From: Thiobacillus sp.
GTDB lineage: Bacteria > Pseudomonadota > Gammaproteobacteria > Burkholderiales > Thiobacillaceae
Assembly (NCBI GenBank): GCA_016124745.1
Contig: WGNC01000004.1
Location: 1-64,000, forward strand
Direction: 5' to 3'
Length of the DNA stretch: 64,000 nt
The translations under genes and the position numbers were made by a program. Positions 36,704-47,253 of the stretch are shown in pieces; the stretch's first letter is position 1, and each line of letters starts with the position of its first letter. The notes under the pieces are model-generated. The model searched no databases and was not told the origin of the DNA. It was given only the letters and a program-made list of their open reading frames with translations.

Positions 36704-37933
36704 CTAACGATCATTGCATTCAGATCCGCGGCTATACAGGGCAAAAAGGAATGGCACGAACATGGCCACATGAACCGAAGCATAGGATTGCTCCAGCATC
36801 GATGCCACAAAAACGCCTGCAACGGCAGCGTACATGACTCCCTGTTGCAGTGCGGATCGCTTTGCGGCGCCCGATCTCATCGCATGTATTTGTGCCGCAT
36901 AAAAGAGAATATACAGCGCCAATCCGACCACGCCGATTTCATACCAGCAATCCAGAAAAAGATTGTGCAGGTGCCTGACGGTGACGATACCCTCAACGAC
37001 TACCGGCGGATACAAGGAAACGTTGCTTGGGCCGACCCCCAGCCATTGATTTGGGGGAGGAATGGTGATTGCCTTGTGCCAGATATAAGTACGGTAGCTA
37101 CTCAACTGGTTGAGCACCTCAAACCAGCTCTCATCCGAATGATAAGCCCGGCTCAGTACAGACCCGGTCGTATCAAACATCAGAATCAGCCCTAGCAACA
37201 GCAAGGCCAAGCTGCCGAGTGACAGCCTGAGCATGCGCCCCTCGGGAAAAAAGAAGAAGCCCAATACAACGAGCGCGGCCGCAAGTGCAAAGACTTCGGT
37301 TAGGCTATTGGAAGACGCCAATAGCAAAGTCAGGCTCGCCAAATAGCCTACATTCACGACCACGCCGCGATTCCCCCTGATTGTCTGTCGCAGCAGATAG
37401 AGGGTGAAGGGCGATAGACAGGCCGGAACCAGTCCATGAACCTGTATGTCCGGTTGAAAATTTGGCGATCTGGACAGAAAGAGAAATTCAGCCGCGTAGT
37501 AAACAAAGCTGGCCAGACCCACCATGCCAATCATTCCGAGGACTCGATCCAGGCTCAATTCAGGGATGCGACGGACGAACCACCAGGTAATGAAATAGCT
37601 GGAACTCAATAAGGCATATTTCGCCCATCTTCCATATGCCGCATGTGGGTCGACCGATAGCGCAGCACTAAAGGCTCCCCACGCCAGCAAAGCCATATAC
37701 AGGACCAATGGGAATGCTGGAAACACGAAATTCCGTTGCCTCATGATCAGGACAATCGCAGAAATCCAGTACAGTACATAGACGGTATTGCCGAGTCCGC
37801 GCGTTATCTGATAAAAAAATAACGCGATCGCAGGGGTAATCAGAAACCAATAGAGGACGTTGTGCTCCCCAAATAAAACACCGGCGATACCAGTTCTGGC
37901 ATTACTTGAGGCCGCGAGTTTTAGTTCTGTCAT
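36704..37933 (-). CDS. O-antigen ligase/polymerase-like membrane protein
   Basis: I start at the ATG at 37933, giving 409 residues. About ten to twelve hydrophobic segments span the protein. A large periplasmic loop near residues 250-320 contains SSYRTYIWHKAI, NQWLGVGPSN and VRHLHNLFLDCWYEIGV, the H-N-x-F/Y-L pattern of Wzy/WaaL-type proteins. These proteins join or polymerise O-antigen or related glycans at the periplasmic face. The gene is visibly AT-richer than its neighbours and stands alone without glycosyltransferase genes. Recent acquisition is possible. Confidence 0.8.
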   Translation of the reverse strand: MTELKLAASSNARTGIAGVLFGEHNVLYWFLITPAIALFFYQITRGLGNTVYVLYWISAIVLIMRQRNFVFPAFPLVLYMALLAWGAFSAALSVDPHAAYGRWAKYALLSSSYFITWWFVRRIPELSLDRVLGMIGMVGLASFVYYAAEFLFLSRSPNFQPDIQVHGLVPACLSPFTLYLLRQTIRGNRGVVVNVGYLASLTLLLASSNSLTEVFALAAALVVLGFFFFPEGRMLRLSLGSLALLLLGLILMFDTTGSVLSRAYHSDESWFEVLNQLSSYRTYIWHKAITIPPPNQWLGVGPSNVSLYPPVVVEGIVTVRHLHNLFLDCWYEIGVVGLALYILFYAAQIHAMRSGAAKRSALQQGVMYAAVAGVFVASMLEQSYASVHVAMFVPFLFALYSRGSECNDR

Positions 37934-38161
37934 TTCAATTCTGGTGTGGTCGTTTGATGCGGGGAACCGAACTCGATGGAGAAAGCGACCGTTTAGTGCG
38001 GTTGCCGGACGCCAGGCAGGCAAGTATGCTTGGTTGATCGAATTCTGTGACGCGCCCGCTTCGTCAGGATATGCAGCAGGTTCGAATTCTCGGCAGCATC
38101 TTCATGCTTCTATCCCCATAGCGGATGGTTTGACAGCAAAGAGTCCGGGGATTCCTTATGT

Positions 38162-38821
38162 TTACTTCGACTCCTGACCGACTGCCGTCGCAAATGCATC
38201 GATCACCGGCTGAATCAGGCTGCGTTTAAGTTTGAGTGCCGCCTGATTGACCACCAGACGCGAGCTGATGTCGCTGATGTGTTCGACGGCAACCAGCCCG
38301 TTTGCCTTGAGCGTGCCGCCGGTGGAAACGAGGTCGACGATGACGTCTGACAGTCCGACCAGCGGCGCCAGTTCCATCGAACCATACAGCTTGATCAGGT
38401 CGATGTGCACGCCTTTTGACGCAAAGTGGTCGCGTGCAGCATTGACGTATTTGGTGGCGACACGGATGCGCGCCCCCTGCTTCACCCTTGCGGCATAGTC
38501 GTAGCCTTCGCGCACCGCGACCATCATGCGGCAACTGGCAATCTTCAGGTCGAGCGGCTGATACAGCCCATTGCCACCATGTTCGTTCAGCACGTCCTTG
38601 CCGGCGATGCCGATATCGGCGGCGCCGTACTGCACGTAGGTTGGCACATCACTGGCGCGCACGATGATGAGCCGCACATCGGCACGGTTGGTGCCGATGA
38701 TAAGCTTGCGCGAGGACTCGGGACTTTCGGATGGCGTGATTCCCGCCTCCGCCAGGAGCGGCAGGGTCTCTTCAAAGATGCGGCCCTTGGAGAGGGCCAG
38801 CGTGATGCCGGAGTTGCTCAT
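38162..38821 (-). CDS. hisG: ATP phosphoribosyltransferase, short form
   Basis: The ATG at 38821 gives 219 residues beginning [15 protein letters not shown]. The longer open frame upstream only translates dispersed repeats (peptides such as VVRQAHHER and RPEPVEG) and is not part of the protein. HisG performs the first step of histidine synthesis. Key segments are [44 protein letters not shown] and [15 protein letters not shown]. The length is that of the short form, which needs the HisZ regulatory subunit; hisZ is not in the window. Confidence 0.94.
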   Translation of the reverse strand: MSNSGITLALSKGRIFEETLPLLAEAGITPSESPESSRKLIIGTNRADVRLIIVRASDVPTYVQYGAADIGIAGKDVLNEHGGNGLYQPLDLKIASCRMMVAVREGYDYAARVKQGARIRVATKYVNAARDHFASKGVHIDLIKLYGSMELAPLVGLSDVIVDLVSTGGTLKANGLVAVEHISDISSRLVVNQAALKLKRSLIQPVIDAFATAVGQESK

Positions 38822-38910
38822 GTTTGAATATTCCGCCTTCAGGCGTTTCAATAAAATTTCCGTTTGCCCTGTACCAGCCGAAGGATTTGCCAGGAAAGTC
38901 CTGAACAGGT

Positions 38911-39075
38911 CCTTCGACAGACTTCCCTCGACAGGCTCGGGACGAACGGCAAGCAGTTGATTTCGTTCGTGGTGAGCTTGTCGAACCACAGGGCAAACCA
39001 ACTTGTCCAGGGCTTCCCTGGCGAAGGTCCACATATTACTGGCCGGGGCTTCGACAGGCTCAGCCCGAACGGGCT
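38911..39075. repeat. Cluster of three dispersed palindromic repeat units between murA and hisG
   Basis: Three related units occur: 38911-38949 (CCTTCGACAG, CTCGACAGGCTCGGGACGAA), 38963-38990 in the opposite orientation (TCGTGGTGAGCTTGTCGAAC), and 39047-39075 (GCTTCGACAGGCTCAGCCCG). They fill most of the 265-base gap. Head-to-tail inverted units can fold into stable RNA hairpins. Confidence 0.85.
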
Positions 39076-39086
39076 TAATAACATTC

Positions 39087-40340
<1,254 letters not shown>

Positions 40341-40577
40341 TCAGCGGGCAGCCCAGTCTTCGGGCGTATAGGTCTTCATCGACAGGGCGTGGATCTGCGC
40401 ATGCATGCGCTCGCCCAGGGCATCGTAAACCAGCCGGTGCTGCTGGATCATGTTCTTGCCGGTGAAAGACGGACTGACGATTACCGCCTGGAAATGCTGG
40501 CCATCGCCATCCAGTTCAATGTGATCGCACGGCAGTTTCTCGGTAATCCAGCCTTTGATGTCGTCGGGAGTAACCAT
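40341..40577 (-). CDS. ibaG: BolA-family protein IbaG
   Basis: The 78-residue protein has the BolA fold with the conserved HFQAVIVSPSF, GKNMIQQHRLVYDALGERM and IHALSMKTYTPEDW. The His in RLVYDALG-region context and the Cys in LPCDHIEL can serve cluster binding with monothiol glutaredoxin. It is directly upstream of murA, as in many proteobacteria. Confidence 0.93.
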   Translation of the reverse strand: MVTPDDIKGWITEKLPCDHIELDGDGQHFQAVIVSPSFTGKNMIQQHRLVYDALGERMHAQIHALSMKTYTPEDWAAR

Positions 40578-40592
40578 GCTCGTCTTGCCTCT

Positions 40593-41348
40593 TCAGTGTC
40601 GTAGTTTGTAGCCGCTACGCAGCAGCATCAGGGTGAGGCCGGATATTGCCACAAAGCAGGCACTGGCGACCAGCAAGCCGAGCCGGGGGTCGGTGTCGGA
40701 CTGGCCGACGAACGCATAGCGAAAGCCGTCGATCAGGTAAAAGACAGGGTTGGCATGGGAGATGGTTTGCCAAAAGACGGGTAACGAATGGATCGAGTAG
40801 AAAACGCCGGACAGGAAGGTGAGCGGCAGTATCAGGAAGTTTTGGAAGGCCGCAAGCTGGTCGTATTTTTCCGCCCAGATGCCGGCTACGATACCAAGCG
40901 CGCCCATGATGGAACAGGACAAAAGCGCATAGGCCAGCAGCCAGCCCGGATGTGGAAGTTGCCAGGGCGCGAACCACAGGGTCACTCCCCAGACGCCGAG
41001 ACCGACTACCAGCCCGCGCACGACCGCCGCACCCAGATAGGCCAGAAAAAACTCCAGATATGACAATGGCGGCAGTAGCACGAACACGATGTTGCCGGTC
41101 ATCTTCGACTGGATGAGGCTCGACGAACTGTTGGAAAATGCGTTCTGCAGCATGCTCATCATCACCAGTCCCGGTACCAGAAAACTGCTATAGGACACGC
41201 CGGGATAAACCTCGACATGCGCTTCCAGCACATGGGAGAAGATGAGCAGGTACAGCAGCGCGGTCACCACCGGTGCGACCACGGTCTGCACCATCACTTT
41301 CCAGAAACGAAGCAGTTCCTTGTATAGCAGGGATGGAAATCCGCTCAC
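40593..41348 (-). CDS. ABC-2 type transporter permease (YadH-like)
   Basis: This 251-residue protein with about six membrane helices belongs to the ABC-2 permease family (VPGLVMMSMLQNAFSNSSSS, LPLTFLSGVFYSIHSLPVFW, NPVFYLIDGFRYAF). The GTG start overlaps the ATPase stop (GTGA at 41345-41348). With the ATPase at 41345 it forms a two-component exporter located between mlaB and ibaG; substrate unknown. Confidence 0.9.
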   Translation of the reverse strand: MSGFPSLLYKELLRFWKVMVQTVVAPVVTALLYLLIFSHVLEAHVEVYPGVSYSSFLVPGLVMMSMLQNAFSNSSSSLIQSKMTGNIVFVLLPPLSYLEFFLAYLGAAVVRGLVVGLGVWGVTLWFAPWQLPHPGWLLAYALLSCSIMGALGIVAGIWAEKYDQLAAFQNFLILPLTFLSGVFYSIHSLPVFWQTISHANPVFYLIDGFRYAFVGQSDTDPRLGLLVASACFVAISGLTLMLLRSGYKLRH

Positions 41349-42253
41349 GTGCGTTTCATGATGTCCGTGAAGACATCCTCCAGATCGGGTTCCTGCAGGC
41401 GCATCTCGGTCACCTGCACGTTTGCGCGACGCAGATCGGCCAACAGGGCTTCCAGATCGGAATACTCGCTGAAGTTGATCCGCCAGCTTCCATCCGGGTC
41501 GCGCATAAGGCGACTCTGCCAGGCCGCCGGCACGGCTTCAGTATCCAGCCGCAGTTGTGCGCAATGTTCATTGGTCAGCCGCAGGAGATTACGTGTCGCA
41601 TCGAGCGCGACGATGCGCCCTGCCTTGAGCATGCCAATACGACCGCAAAGTGCTTCAGCTTCTTCCAGATAATGTGTGGTCAGCAGGATGGTGTGTCCTT
41701 CCCGATTGAGGCGGCTGATGAATTCCCACAATGAGCGGCGCAGATCGACGTCAACGCCGGCTGTGGGCTCGTCCAACATGATGACGGGCGGTTTGTGCAC
41801 CAGGGCCTGCGCCACCAGAAGGCGCCGTTTCATGCCGCCAGAAAGGCTCTGCGTGTTCTTGTCTGCGTGCGGGGTCAGCGCGAGGTGATGCATGATCTCG
41901 TCGATCCACGCATTGTTATGCCTGAGGCCGAAATAACCTGACTGGATGCGCAGGGTTTCGCGCACATTGAAAAAGGGATCGTAGACCAGTTCTTGCGGCA
42001 CCACGCCCAGGGCGCGGCGCGACTGACGATAATCGCTCACCACGTCATGGCCCATGATCGCAGCGCGGCCGGAATCGGCTCGGGTGAGCCCGGCCAGAAT
42101 TGAAATCAGCGTCGTCTTGCCTGCTCCGTTGGGTCCCAGCAAGCCGAAAAACTCTCCCTGCTGAATTTCGAGCGAGACGCCATCGAGTGCCTGGGTGGTG
42201 AGAAAGCGCTTGCGCAGATCACTGACGCGGATTGCGTGCATTGCCTGGCTCAT
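41345..42253 (-). CDS. ABC transporter ATP-binding protein (YadG-like)
   Basis: The 302-residue ATPase has Walker A GPNGAGKTT, the Q-loop VPQELVYDP, signature LSGGMKRRLLVAQAL, Walker B VIMLDEPTAGVD and switch LLTTHYLEEAE. A C-terminal extension of about 80 residues follows the nucleotide-binding domain. It overlaps mlaB by ATGA and the permease by GTGA, so the ABC-2 pair is coupled to the mla genes. Confidence 0.93.
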   Translation of the reverse strand: MSQAMHAIRVSDLRKRFLTTQALDGVSLEIQQGEFFGLLGPNGAGKTTLISILAGLTRADSGRAAIMGHDVVSDYRQSRRALGVVPQELVYDPFFNVRETLRIQSGYFGLRHNNAWIDEIMHHLALTPHADKNTQSLSGGMKRRLLVAQALVHKPPVIMLDEPTAGVDVDLRRSLWEFISRLNREGHTILLTTHYLEEAEALCGRIGMLKAGRIVALDATRNLLRLTNEHCAQLRLDTEAVPAAWQSRLMRDPDGSWRINFSEYSDLEALLADLRRANVQVTEMRLQEPDLEDVFTDIMKRT

Positions 42254-42528
42254 GCGGGCAACAGTTCGGACACCCCGTATAGTTCAGCCAGCGTGGCAAA
42301 GCTGGCGGGCAGTCCCACCACAGAAAGCGTATGCCCTGCCCCTCGTGCATATCGCATGGCACTGAAAATGAGGGCCAGTGCGGCCGAATCTACCTGTTCG
42401 ACTGCACTGAAATCCAGCACATTGACACCACTTGCCAGTTTCGGCTGCAATTCCCGCAGCAATCCCCCGATGCTGTCGACGGTCACCGCACCGTCAATCC
42501 GGCAGCAATGATCTGCACACGTGATCAC
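42250..42528 (-). CDS. mlaB: MlaB-like STAS-domain protein
   Basis: The 92-residue STAS domain starts at a GTG overlapping the mlaC stop (GTGA). The STAS core is recognisable in GVNVLDFSAVEQVDSAALAL. In the MlaFEDB complex this cytoplasmic subunit binds the MlaF ATPase and is needed for complex stability and activity. Position next to mlaC supports the name. Confidence 0.85.
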   Translation of the reverse strand: MITCADHCCRIDGAVTVDSIGGLLRELQPKLASGVNVLDFSAVEQVDSAALALIFSAMRYARGAGHTLSVVGLPASFATLAELYGVSELLPA

Positions 42529-43157
42529 GAGCCGGGCTGCTTGGATGGTTTGACGGCGTCGCTCGATTCCTGTTTGGAGAGCGTTTCGATCAGGCCGTCG
42601 ATTCCACTCTTTCGGATCGTGCTGGAGAATGATGAACGGTAATTGGTGACCAGGCTCACCGCGTCGATCACCACATCGTAGACTTTCCAGCCGAAAGCCG
42701 TTTGATACATGCTGTAGTCGATACTGATCGGTTGCCCGCCGGGTTGGCGGATTTCAGAATGCACCGTCACCTCGGTATCGCCCGGGTTCATGTTGAGCGG
42801 TTTGAATTCAATGGTCTGATTGTTGAATGCCAGCAGCGAATTGGCGTAGGTGCGCACCATCAGATTGCGGAACTCCGTCACCAGTTCCTGCTTCTGTTTG
42901 GCAGTGGCACGTGGCCAGTTCTTGCCGACCACCAGTTGGGTCATGCGATTGAAGTCGAAAATGGGCAGAATTTTCGTCTCGACCAGCTGATGCACCTTGT
43001 TCAGGCTTATCCCCTGGGCATCCTTGTCCTGCTTAAGGATGACGAGGACCTCCTGAGTAGTCGTGCGAGCCAGGACGTCAGGTGGCGTGTCGGCTGCCAC
43101 CACCGCAGTATTAAACCCTGTCAGCAGGGCCAGCAACAGAAAAAATGAGCGCATCAT
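42525..43157 (-). CDS. mlaC: MlaC, periplasmic phospholipid-binding protein
   Basis: I start at the ATG at 43157, giving 210 residues with a signal peptide MMRSFFLLLALLTGFNTAVV. The mature protein matches MlaC/Ttg2D: VETKILPIFDFNRMTQLVVG, FRNLMVRTYANSLLAFNNQ, and KVYDVVIDAVSLVTNYRSSF. MlaC carries phospholipids between the outer-membrane MlaA complex and inner-membrane MlaFEDB. The upstream neighbour is a TolC-family gene rather than mlaA. Confidence 0.92.
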   Translation of the reverse strand: MMRSFFLLLALLTGFNTAVVAADTPPDVLARTTTQEVLVILKQDKDAQGISLNKVHQLVETKILPIFDFNRMTQLVVGKNWPRATAKQKQELVTEFRNLMVRTYANSLLAFNNQTIEFKPLNMNPGDTEVTVHSEIRQPGGQPISIDYSMYQTAFGWKVYDVVIDAVSLVTNYRSSFSSTIRKSGIDGLIETLSKQESSDAVKPSKQPGS

Positions 43158-43185
43158 GTTCGAGAAAATCCTGTTCGAGAAAATC
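43157..43185. repeat. Tandem 15-bp duplication at the mlaC start
   Basis: TGTTCGAGAAAATC occurs at 43157-43170 and again at 43172-43185. The duplication covers the ribosome-binding region, so on the minus strand an AGGATTTTCTCGAAC spacer sits before the ATG. It may change mlaC translation. Confidence 0.8.
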
Positions 43186-43238
43186 GGAGTGACACCAACC
43201 GGAGCGACCAAACCGCTTGCGTTGCAGACACCCATTTC

Positions 43239-44600
43239 CTACTTGAGTTCACCTGTCAGGCGCGCCAACTGCGCCACGTTGATGTTGTAATCATTGATCG
43301 TGCGCAAGTACTCCACCTGTGTCAGCGCATAGTTGCGGATGGCCTCAGCCACCTTGTCGGCGCCTTCGAGTCCGGCAGAAAAATCCGCCAGCGAAGCCAC
43401 CATCCAGCGGCGCGCTGCTGCGGCACCTACGGCCAGATCGCGTTGCGATGCGAAATTGGCTTCTGCATTGGCGTAGGCTTGACCCACCTCAAAGGGGATG
43501 CCGAGTACGGCAAACGCCTTCTTGTGATTGAGCGCCTCAAGCTCGGCCTGCGCCTGATTGACCTTCGCATCGGCCGCTCCGAATATCGAGTCCCACCTTA
43601 CGCCCACCACCGGCGTGACACCGTAGCCATTGAAAGGATCCTGGATATAGGGGTTATCGAGCGTGTCGCGCTGGGAAGCGTAGGCGCCCTGGCCGATCAC
43701 CCCGGCATAAATATCGGGCAAGCGATCGGCCTTCTTGGCTTCGACCAGCGCACGGCGGGCGCGCAACCCTGCCTCGAGCTGCAACATTTCCGGCCGGTCT
43801 TGCAGGGCACGCGCCTGAAAATCGGCCAGATCGACCTGCGGAAAGGGTACCGGTTCGATCCGCTCGTCGGCCACGGTGAGATTCGATTTCATGTCGATGC
43901 CGGTCAGAACCTTCAGACCGTCGAGGCTGATCTTTTCAACTGCGCGCGCCTGGTGCACGTATTTGTCTATCATGCCCTTGGCAGTTTGCAGGGAATACAG
44001 GTCGGACTGCCTGGTTTCCCCTGTTTCCTCCTTCAGGTCACGCTCGGCGCTCTTGATTGCCTTGTTCAGACGGTCTTGCATGTCTTCGAGGAAGGCGCGC
44101 ACGTCGCGCGCAGTCAGAAAGGCAAAATAGGCCCGCTTGGCGTCGAATACCGTGTCCGCGCGCGTCGCTTGAAGTTCACCGCGTGTGATGTCGACCTTGC
44201 CTTGGGCCGCCTCGCCATAATGCTCGATCTTGCCAAACGTATAGAGTGGATGAATTAATGCAAAGTCGAGGCGCGACCAGTCTGAAACCCCATTCCAGTC
44301 ATGGCCGTCGGTGCGCGGCGTTGTGCCGGAGTACGCACCATCCTGGTAGAAGCCCCCCTCGACTTGAGGAGCCAGTCCGACGAAGAGGTTGGCTCGGATG
44401 CGCCAGCCGCCTTCGCCCTCCACCTCCTGCACCAGACCCTTTGCAGCCTCAATCAGCTGCTCACGCTCCTTGATGCGGGGGTCGGCCGTCAGGCTCATTT
44501 CCACGGCCTGCTGCAGGTTGATGGTTTCCGCCTGCCCTGGCAGCACGGTCAGCAGCATGCCTGCTGCCAAAAAAGTGCGCGTCAGTGCATTGAATTTCAT
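43239..44600 (-). CDS. TolC-family outer-membrane protein within the mla operon
   Basis: This 453-residue protein has a cleavable signal (about 1-25, LLTVLPGQAE) and two outer-membrane efflux repeats with long helices (NLQQAVEMSLTADPRIKERE near the N-terminus; about 255-450 for the second). The strand-region words FALIHPLYTFGKIEHY and VVGVRWDSIFGAADAKVNQA fit TolC-type beta barrels. Its ATG overlaps the mlaD stop (ATGA) behind AAGGAG, so it is translated together with mlaFED. It occupies the slot where many betaproteobacteria carry mlaA. It may form a channel for the Mla or the ABC-2 system, which is inference. Confidence 0.88.
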   Translation of the reverse strand: MKFNALTRTFLAAGMLLTVLPGQAETINLQQAVEMSLTADPRIKEREQLIEAAKGLVQEVEGEGGWRIRANLFVGLAPQVEGGFYQDGAYSGTTPRTDGHDWNGVSDWSRLDFALIHPLYTFGKIEHYGEAAQGKVDITRGELQATRADTVFDAKRAYFAFLTARDVRAFLEDMQDRLNKAIKSAERDLKEETGETRQSDLYSLQTAKGMIDKYVHQARAVEKISLDGLKVLTGIDMKSNLTVADERIEPVPFPQVDLADFQARALQDRPEMLQLEAGLRARRALVEAKKADRLPDIYAGVIGQGAYASQRDTLDNPYIQDPFNGYGVTPVVGVRWDSIFGAADAKVNQAQAELEALNHKKAFAVLGIPFEVGQAYANAEANFASQRDLAVGAAAARRWMVASLADFSAGLEGADKVAEAIRNYALTQVEYLRTINDYNINVAQLARLTGELK

Positions 44601-45064
44601 TGTGGTGCTCCTTCTTGAGCCTTGCCGTACAAAAACTGGCCGATCAGATTTTCCAGAACCACGGCGTCCTGCGTGATGAGAATCCGATCCTTGTCCTTCA
44701 ATTTCTGGCTATCGCCCCCTGCCTCGAGGCCGATATATTGTTCACCCAGCAGCCCTGATGTCATGATGGTAGCGGTGGTGTCCTTGGGGAAAGCATAGCG
44801 CTTGTCCAGCCTAATGGTAACAGCGGCTTCGTAGGCTTCGTTGTCAAAACGGATATCCGCTACCCGCCCCACCACCACGCCAGCACTCTTGACCGGCGCG
44901 CGTGATTTCAGCCCGCCAATATTTTCAAAACGTGCGACGACTTCATAACTGTCCGTAGTGTTTACGGTGTTCATGCTTCCGACCTTGAGCGCCAGAAACA
45001 GCAGCGCGGCTATACCTGCGATGACAAAAAGTCCCACCCAGAGATCAAGTATGGTCTTGTTCAT
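44597..45064 (-). CDS. mlaD: MlaD, MCE-domain phospholipid-binding subunit
   Basis: The 155-residue protein has one N-terminal membrane helix (about 8-27) and an MCE domain (YEVVARFENIGGLKSRAPVK, then GVVVGRVADIRFD and IMTSGLLGEQYIGLEAGG). MlaD hexamers form the periplasmic ring on MlaE through which lipid passes. The stop overlaps the TolC-family gene by ATGA; mlaE ends four bases upstream. Confidence 0.95.
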   Translation of the reverse strand: MNKTILDLWVGLFVIAGIAALLFLALKVGSMNTVNTTDSYEVVARFENIGGLKSRAPVKSAGVVVGRVADIRFDNEAYEAAVTIRLDKRYAFPKDTTATIMTSGLLGEQYIGLEAGGDSQKLKDKDRILITQDAVVLENLIGQFLYGKAQEGAPQ

Positions 45065-45068
45065 GATT

Positions 45069-45857
45069 TCAGTTGAGTCCCCGGAACATGAATGCGGTTA
45101 ATACAAAATCCAGTGCCAATACAGCCAAGCTGGAAGCCACAACCGTACGCGTGGTGGCACCAGACACGCCCTCGGCCGTGGGAGGGGCATCGTAGCCCTC
45201 ATACAGCGCAATGGCGGTGATGGCGACGCCGAACACCACACTCTTGATGACGCCATTCAGGATATCCTGCTCGAAATCGACCGCGCTGCGCATTTGCGAC
45301 CAGAACGAGCCCTCGTCTACCCCGATGAGTTGCACGCCGACCAGATAGCCGCCAAAAATCCCCGTCGCCGAAAACAGCGCTGCCAGTAGCGGCATGGAAA
45401 TCACGCCGGCCCAGAAGCGTGGCGCCACCACGCGAGCAATGGGATCCACCGCCATCATCTCCATCGCCGAGAGTTGCTCGGTCGCCTTCATGAGGCCGAT
45501 TTCCGCTGTGATGGCGCTGCCGGCGCGACTGGCGAACAGCAAGGCGGCCACCACCGGTCCCAGTTCCCGCACCAGCGAGAGTGCCACCAGTATGCCGAGG
45601 GCTTCTTCCGAGCCGTAGGTTTGCAAGGTTTCGTAGCCCTGCAAACCCAGCACCATGCCGACAAACAGGCCCGACACCAGAATGATGATGAGCGAGAGCA
45701 CTCCGCTGAAATACATTTCGCGGATGGTGAGCCCGAATCGGCGGAAGGCCGTGCCCGAATGCAGCAGAATTGCCAAAAAGAATCGGGTCGCATAGCCGAT
45801 GCGCCACACCCCTTCCAGGGTGCGATTCCCCAGGTTTTCAATGGCCTGCCTAAGCAC
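45069..45857 (-). CDS. mlaE: MlaE, permease of the phospholipid transport complex
   Basis: The GTG at 45857 overlaps the mlaF stop by eight bases, has TGGGG upstream and gives 262 residues, close to the E. coli length (260). ATGs at 45881 and 45887 are alternatives. Multi-pass segments and the MlaE signature are present: [60 protein letters not shown] and [20 protein letters not shown]. It dimerises in the inner membrane with MlaF, MlaD and MlaB. Confidence 0.93.
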   Translation of the reverse strand: MLRQAIENLGNRTLEGVWRIGYATRFFLAILLHSGTAFRRFGLTIREMYFSGVLSLIIILVSGLFVGMVLGLQGYETLQTYGSEEALGILVALSLVRELGPVVAALLFASRAGSAITAEIGLMKATEQLSAMEMMAVDPIARVVAPRFWAGVISMPLLAALFSATGIFGGYLVGVQLIGVDEGSFWSQMRSAVDFEQDILNGVIKSVVFGVAITAIALYEGYDAPPTAEGVSGATTRTVVASSLAVLALDFVLTAFMFRGLN

Positions 45858-46662
45858 GCAGGCGCCCCAGTCCAAGATCATCGGCATAGGGCGGCGCCGG
45901 ATAGTGAAATGGCACCGGGCCATCTGCCTCGCCATGGACGAATTGATGGACATAAGGCAAATCGGAAGCCAGGATGTCGTCCGCAGTGCCTTCAGCCACG
46001 ATGACACCTTCCGATACGAAATAGACGTAGTCGACGATTTTCAGCGATTCCTGCACGTCATGGGTCACCACCAGGGAAGTCAGTCCCAGGGTGTCTGTGA
46101 GACGACGTATCAGGTTGCCGGTCACGCCCAGCGAAATGGGATCGAGTCCGGCAAACGGCTCGTCGAACATCACCAGTGCGGGCTCCAGGGCAATGGCACG
46201 CGCCAATGCCACCCGCCGCGCCATGCCTCCAGACAGTTCGGATGGCATCATCTGTGCCGCGCCCCGCAAGCCGACCGCGTGCAGTTTCATCAGCACCAGA
46301 TCACGGATGGCGTCTTCGGGAAGATCGGTGTGCTCGCGCAACTGGAACGCAACATTGTCGAACACCGACATGTCGGTAAACAGCGCACCGAACTGGAACA
46401 GCATGCCCATCTTGCGACGCAACCGATAAAGGCTCCTCTGGTTGAGCTGGCTCAGCGACTCCCCTGCCACACGCACCTCTCCCTGGCCGGGCTTGATCTG
46501 CCCGCCAATCAGTCGAAGGAGTGTGGTTTTTCCGCAACCGCTGCTGCCCATGATGGCGATGACCTGCCCCCGCTTGGCCGTCAGATTGATTCCCTTCAGA
46601 ACCAGCCGGTCACCATAGCCAAATGCGACATCTTCGATTTCGACCAGATTGTCGTTTTGCAA
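45850..46662 (-). CDS. mlaF: MlaF, ATP-binding subunit of the phospholipid transport complex
   Basis: The 270-residue ATPase has Walker [10 protein letters not shown], signature [15 protein letters not shown], Walker [12 protein letters not shown] and a switch His in VVTHDVQES. The C-terminal segment after residue 240 (VHFVHGE-type region, DGPVPFHYP) is characteristic of MlaF and holds the partner subunit. It is the first gene of a long minus-strand operon running to murA and perhaps hisG. Confidence 0.95.
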   Translation of the reverse strand: MQNDNLVEIEDVAFGYGDRLVLKGINLTAKRGQVIAIMGSSGCGKTTLLRLIGGQIKPGQGEVRVAGESLSQLNQRSLYRLRRKMGMLFQFGALFTDMSVFDNVAFQLREHTDLPEDAIRDLVLMKLHAVGLRGAAQMMPSELSGGMARRVALARAIALEPALVMFDEPFAGLDPISLGVTGNLIRRLTDTLGLTSLVVTHDVQESLKIVDYVYFVSEGVIVAEGTADDILASDLPYVHQFVHGEADGPVPFHYPAPPYADDLGLGRLRA

Positions 46663-46752
46663 GGAATCGCGCCCAATTGTTTGTTCGTGGGGGGCCCATT
46701 TTACCGGAGGCTAGGCCCGGTCTTAATAGCTATGGCCAGTTTTGTAGCGGAT

Positions 46753-47208
46753 TCAATAACCCATCACCTGTCTCAGCGTATCAGCTGCTTCCATCAGGGC
46801 GAGGTTTCCGCTGCGACTGAATGCAAACAGAGGCTCCCTCGTCACCGCGTGCTGCGAGATGCGTTGGGCCAGCGCACGCAGATCCGGCTGTTCATCCAGC
46901 CACCAGACATGCTCCGCCATCCAAGCCGGGGGCGCCAGCAACACACGCTCCGACGCAGGCTCCGTGGTTTCCGTACCACCAGGTTCCAGCACGAAAACAA
47001 AACCCGCATGCGTGTCGTTCAGCCATTCCGTCCAGGTCGCTTCCGCAACAGTCCGCCAGACGGGTTCGGGCAGGTAGACCGCGTGAAACCGGGTGTTGTA
47101 ATAAGACAACAACCAGTCCTCCGGTAGATCATCGGGGTAAAAACCGCCAGTCCATGCGGGATGCGTCCAGTTGGCCGCGCCGATGAAAACAAGCTGGTTG
47201 GAGTTCAT
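46753..47208 (-). CDS. Short DUF72-like protein
   Basis: The ATG at 47208 has GAGA upstream and gives 151 residues. The N-terminal IGAANWTHPAWTGGFYPDDL and LPEDWLLSYYNTRFHAVYLP resemble the start of DUF72 proteins (G-W-x-y-x-x-W-x-x-x-F-Y-P, E-L-L-x-Y-Y), and WLNDTHAGFVFVLEP resembles a later strand. Full DUF72 proteins are 240-300 residues; this one lacks most of the barrel. It may be a reduced family member or a gene that lost its middle. Function unknown. Confidence 0.65.
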   Translation of the reverse strand: MNSNQLVFIGAANWTHPAWTGGFYPDDLPEDWLLSYYNTRFHAVYLPEPVWRTVAEATWTEWLNDTHAGFVFVLEPGGTETTEPASERVLLAPPAWMAEHVWWLDEQPDLRALAQRISQHAVTREPLFAFSRSGNLALMEAADTLRQVMGY

Positions 47209-47253
47209 ATTGATGGTTCTCAATCAAGTGTCAACAAACCCAAATATAAGACG

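Noticed and set aside
38822-39034. N-terminal extension of HisG by 71 residues
   Set aside because: The added peptide ([16 protein letters not shown]) is translated dispersed repeat; HisG starts at [14 protein letters not shown].
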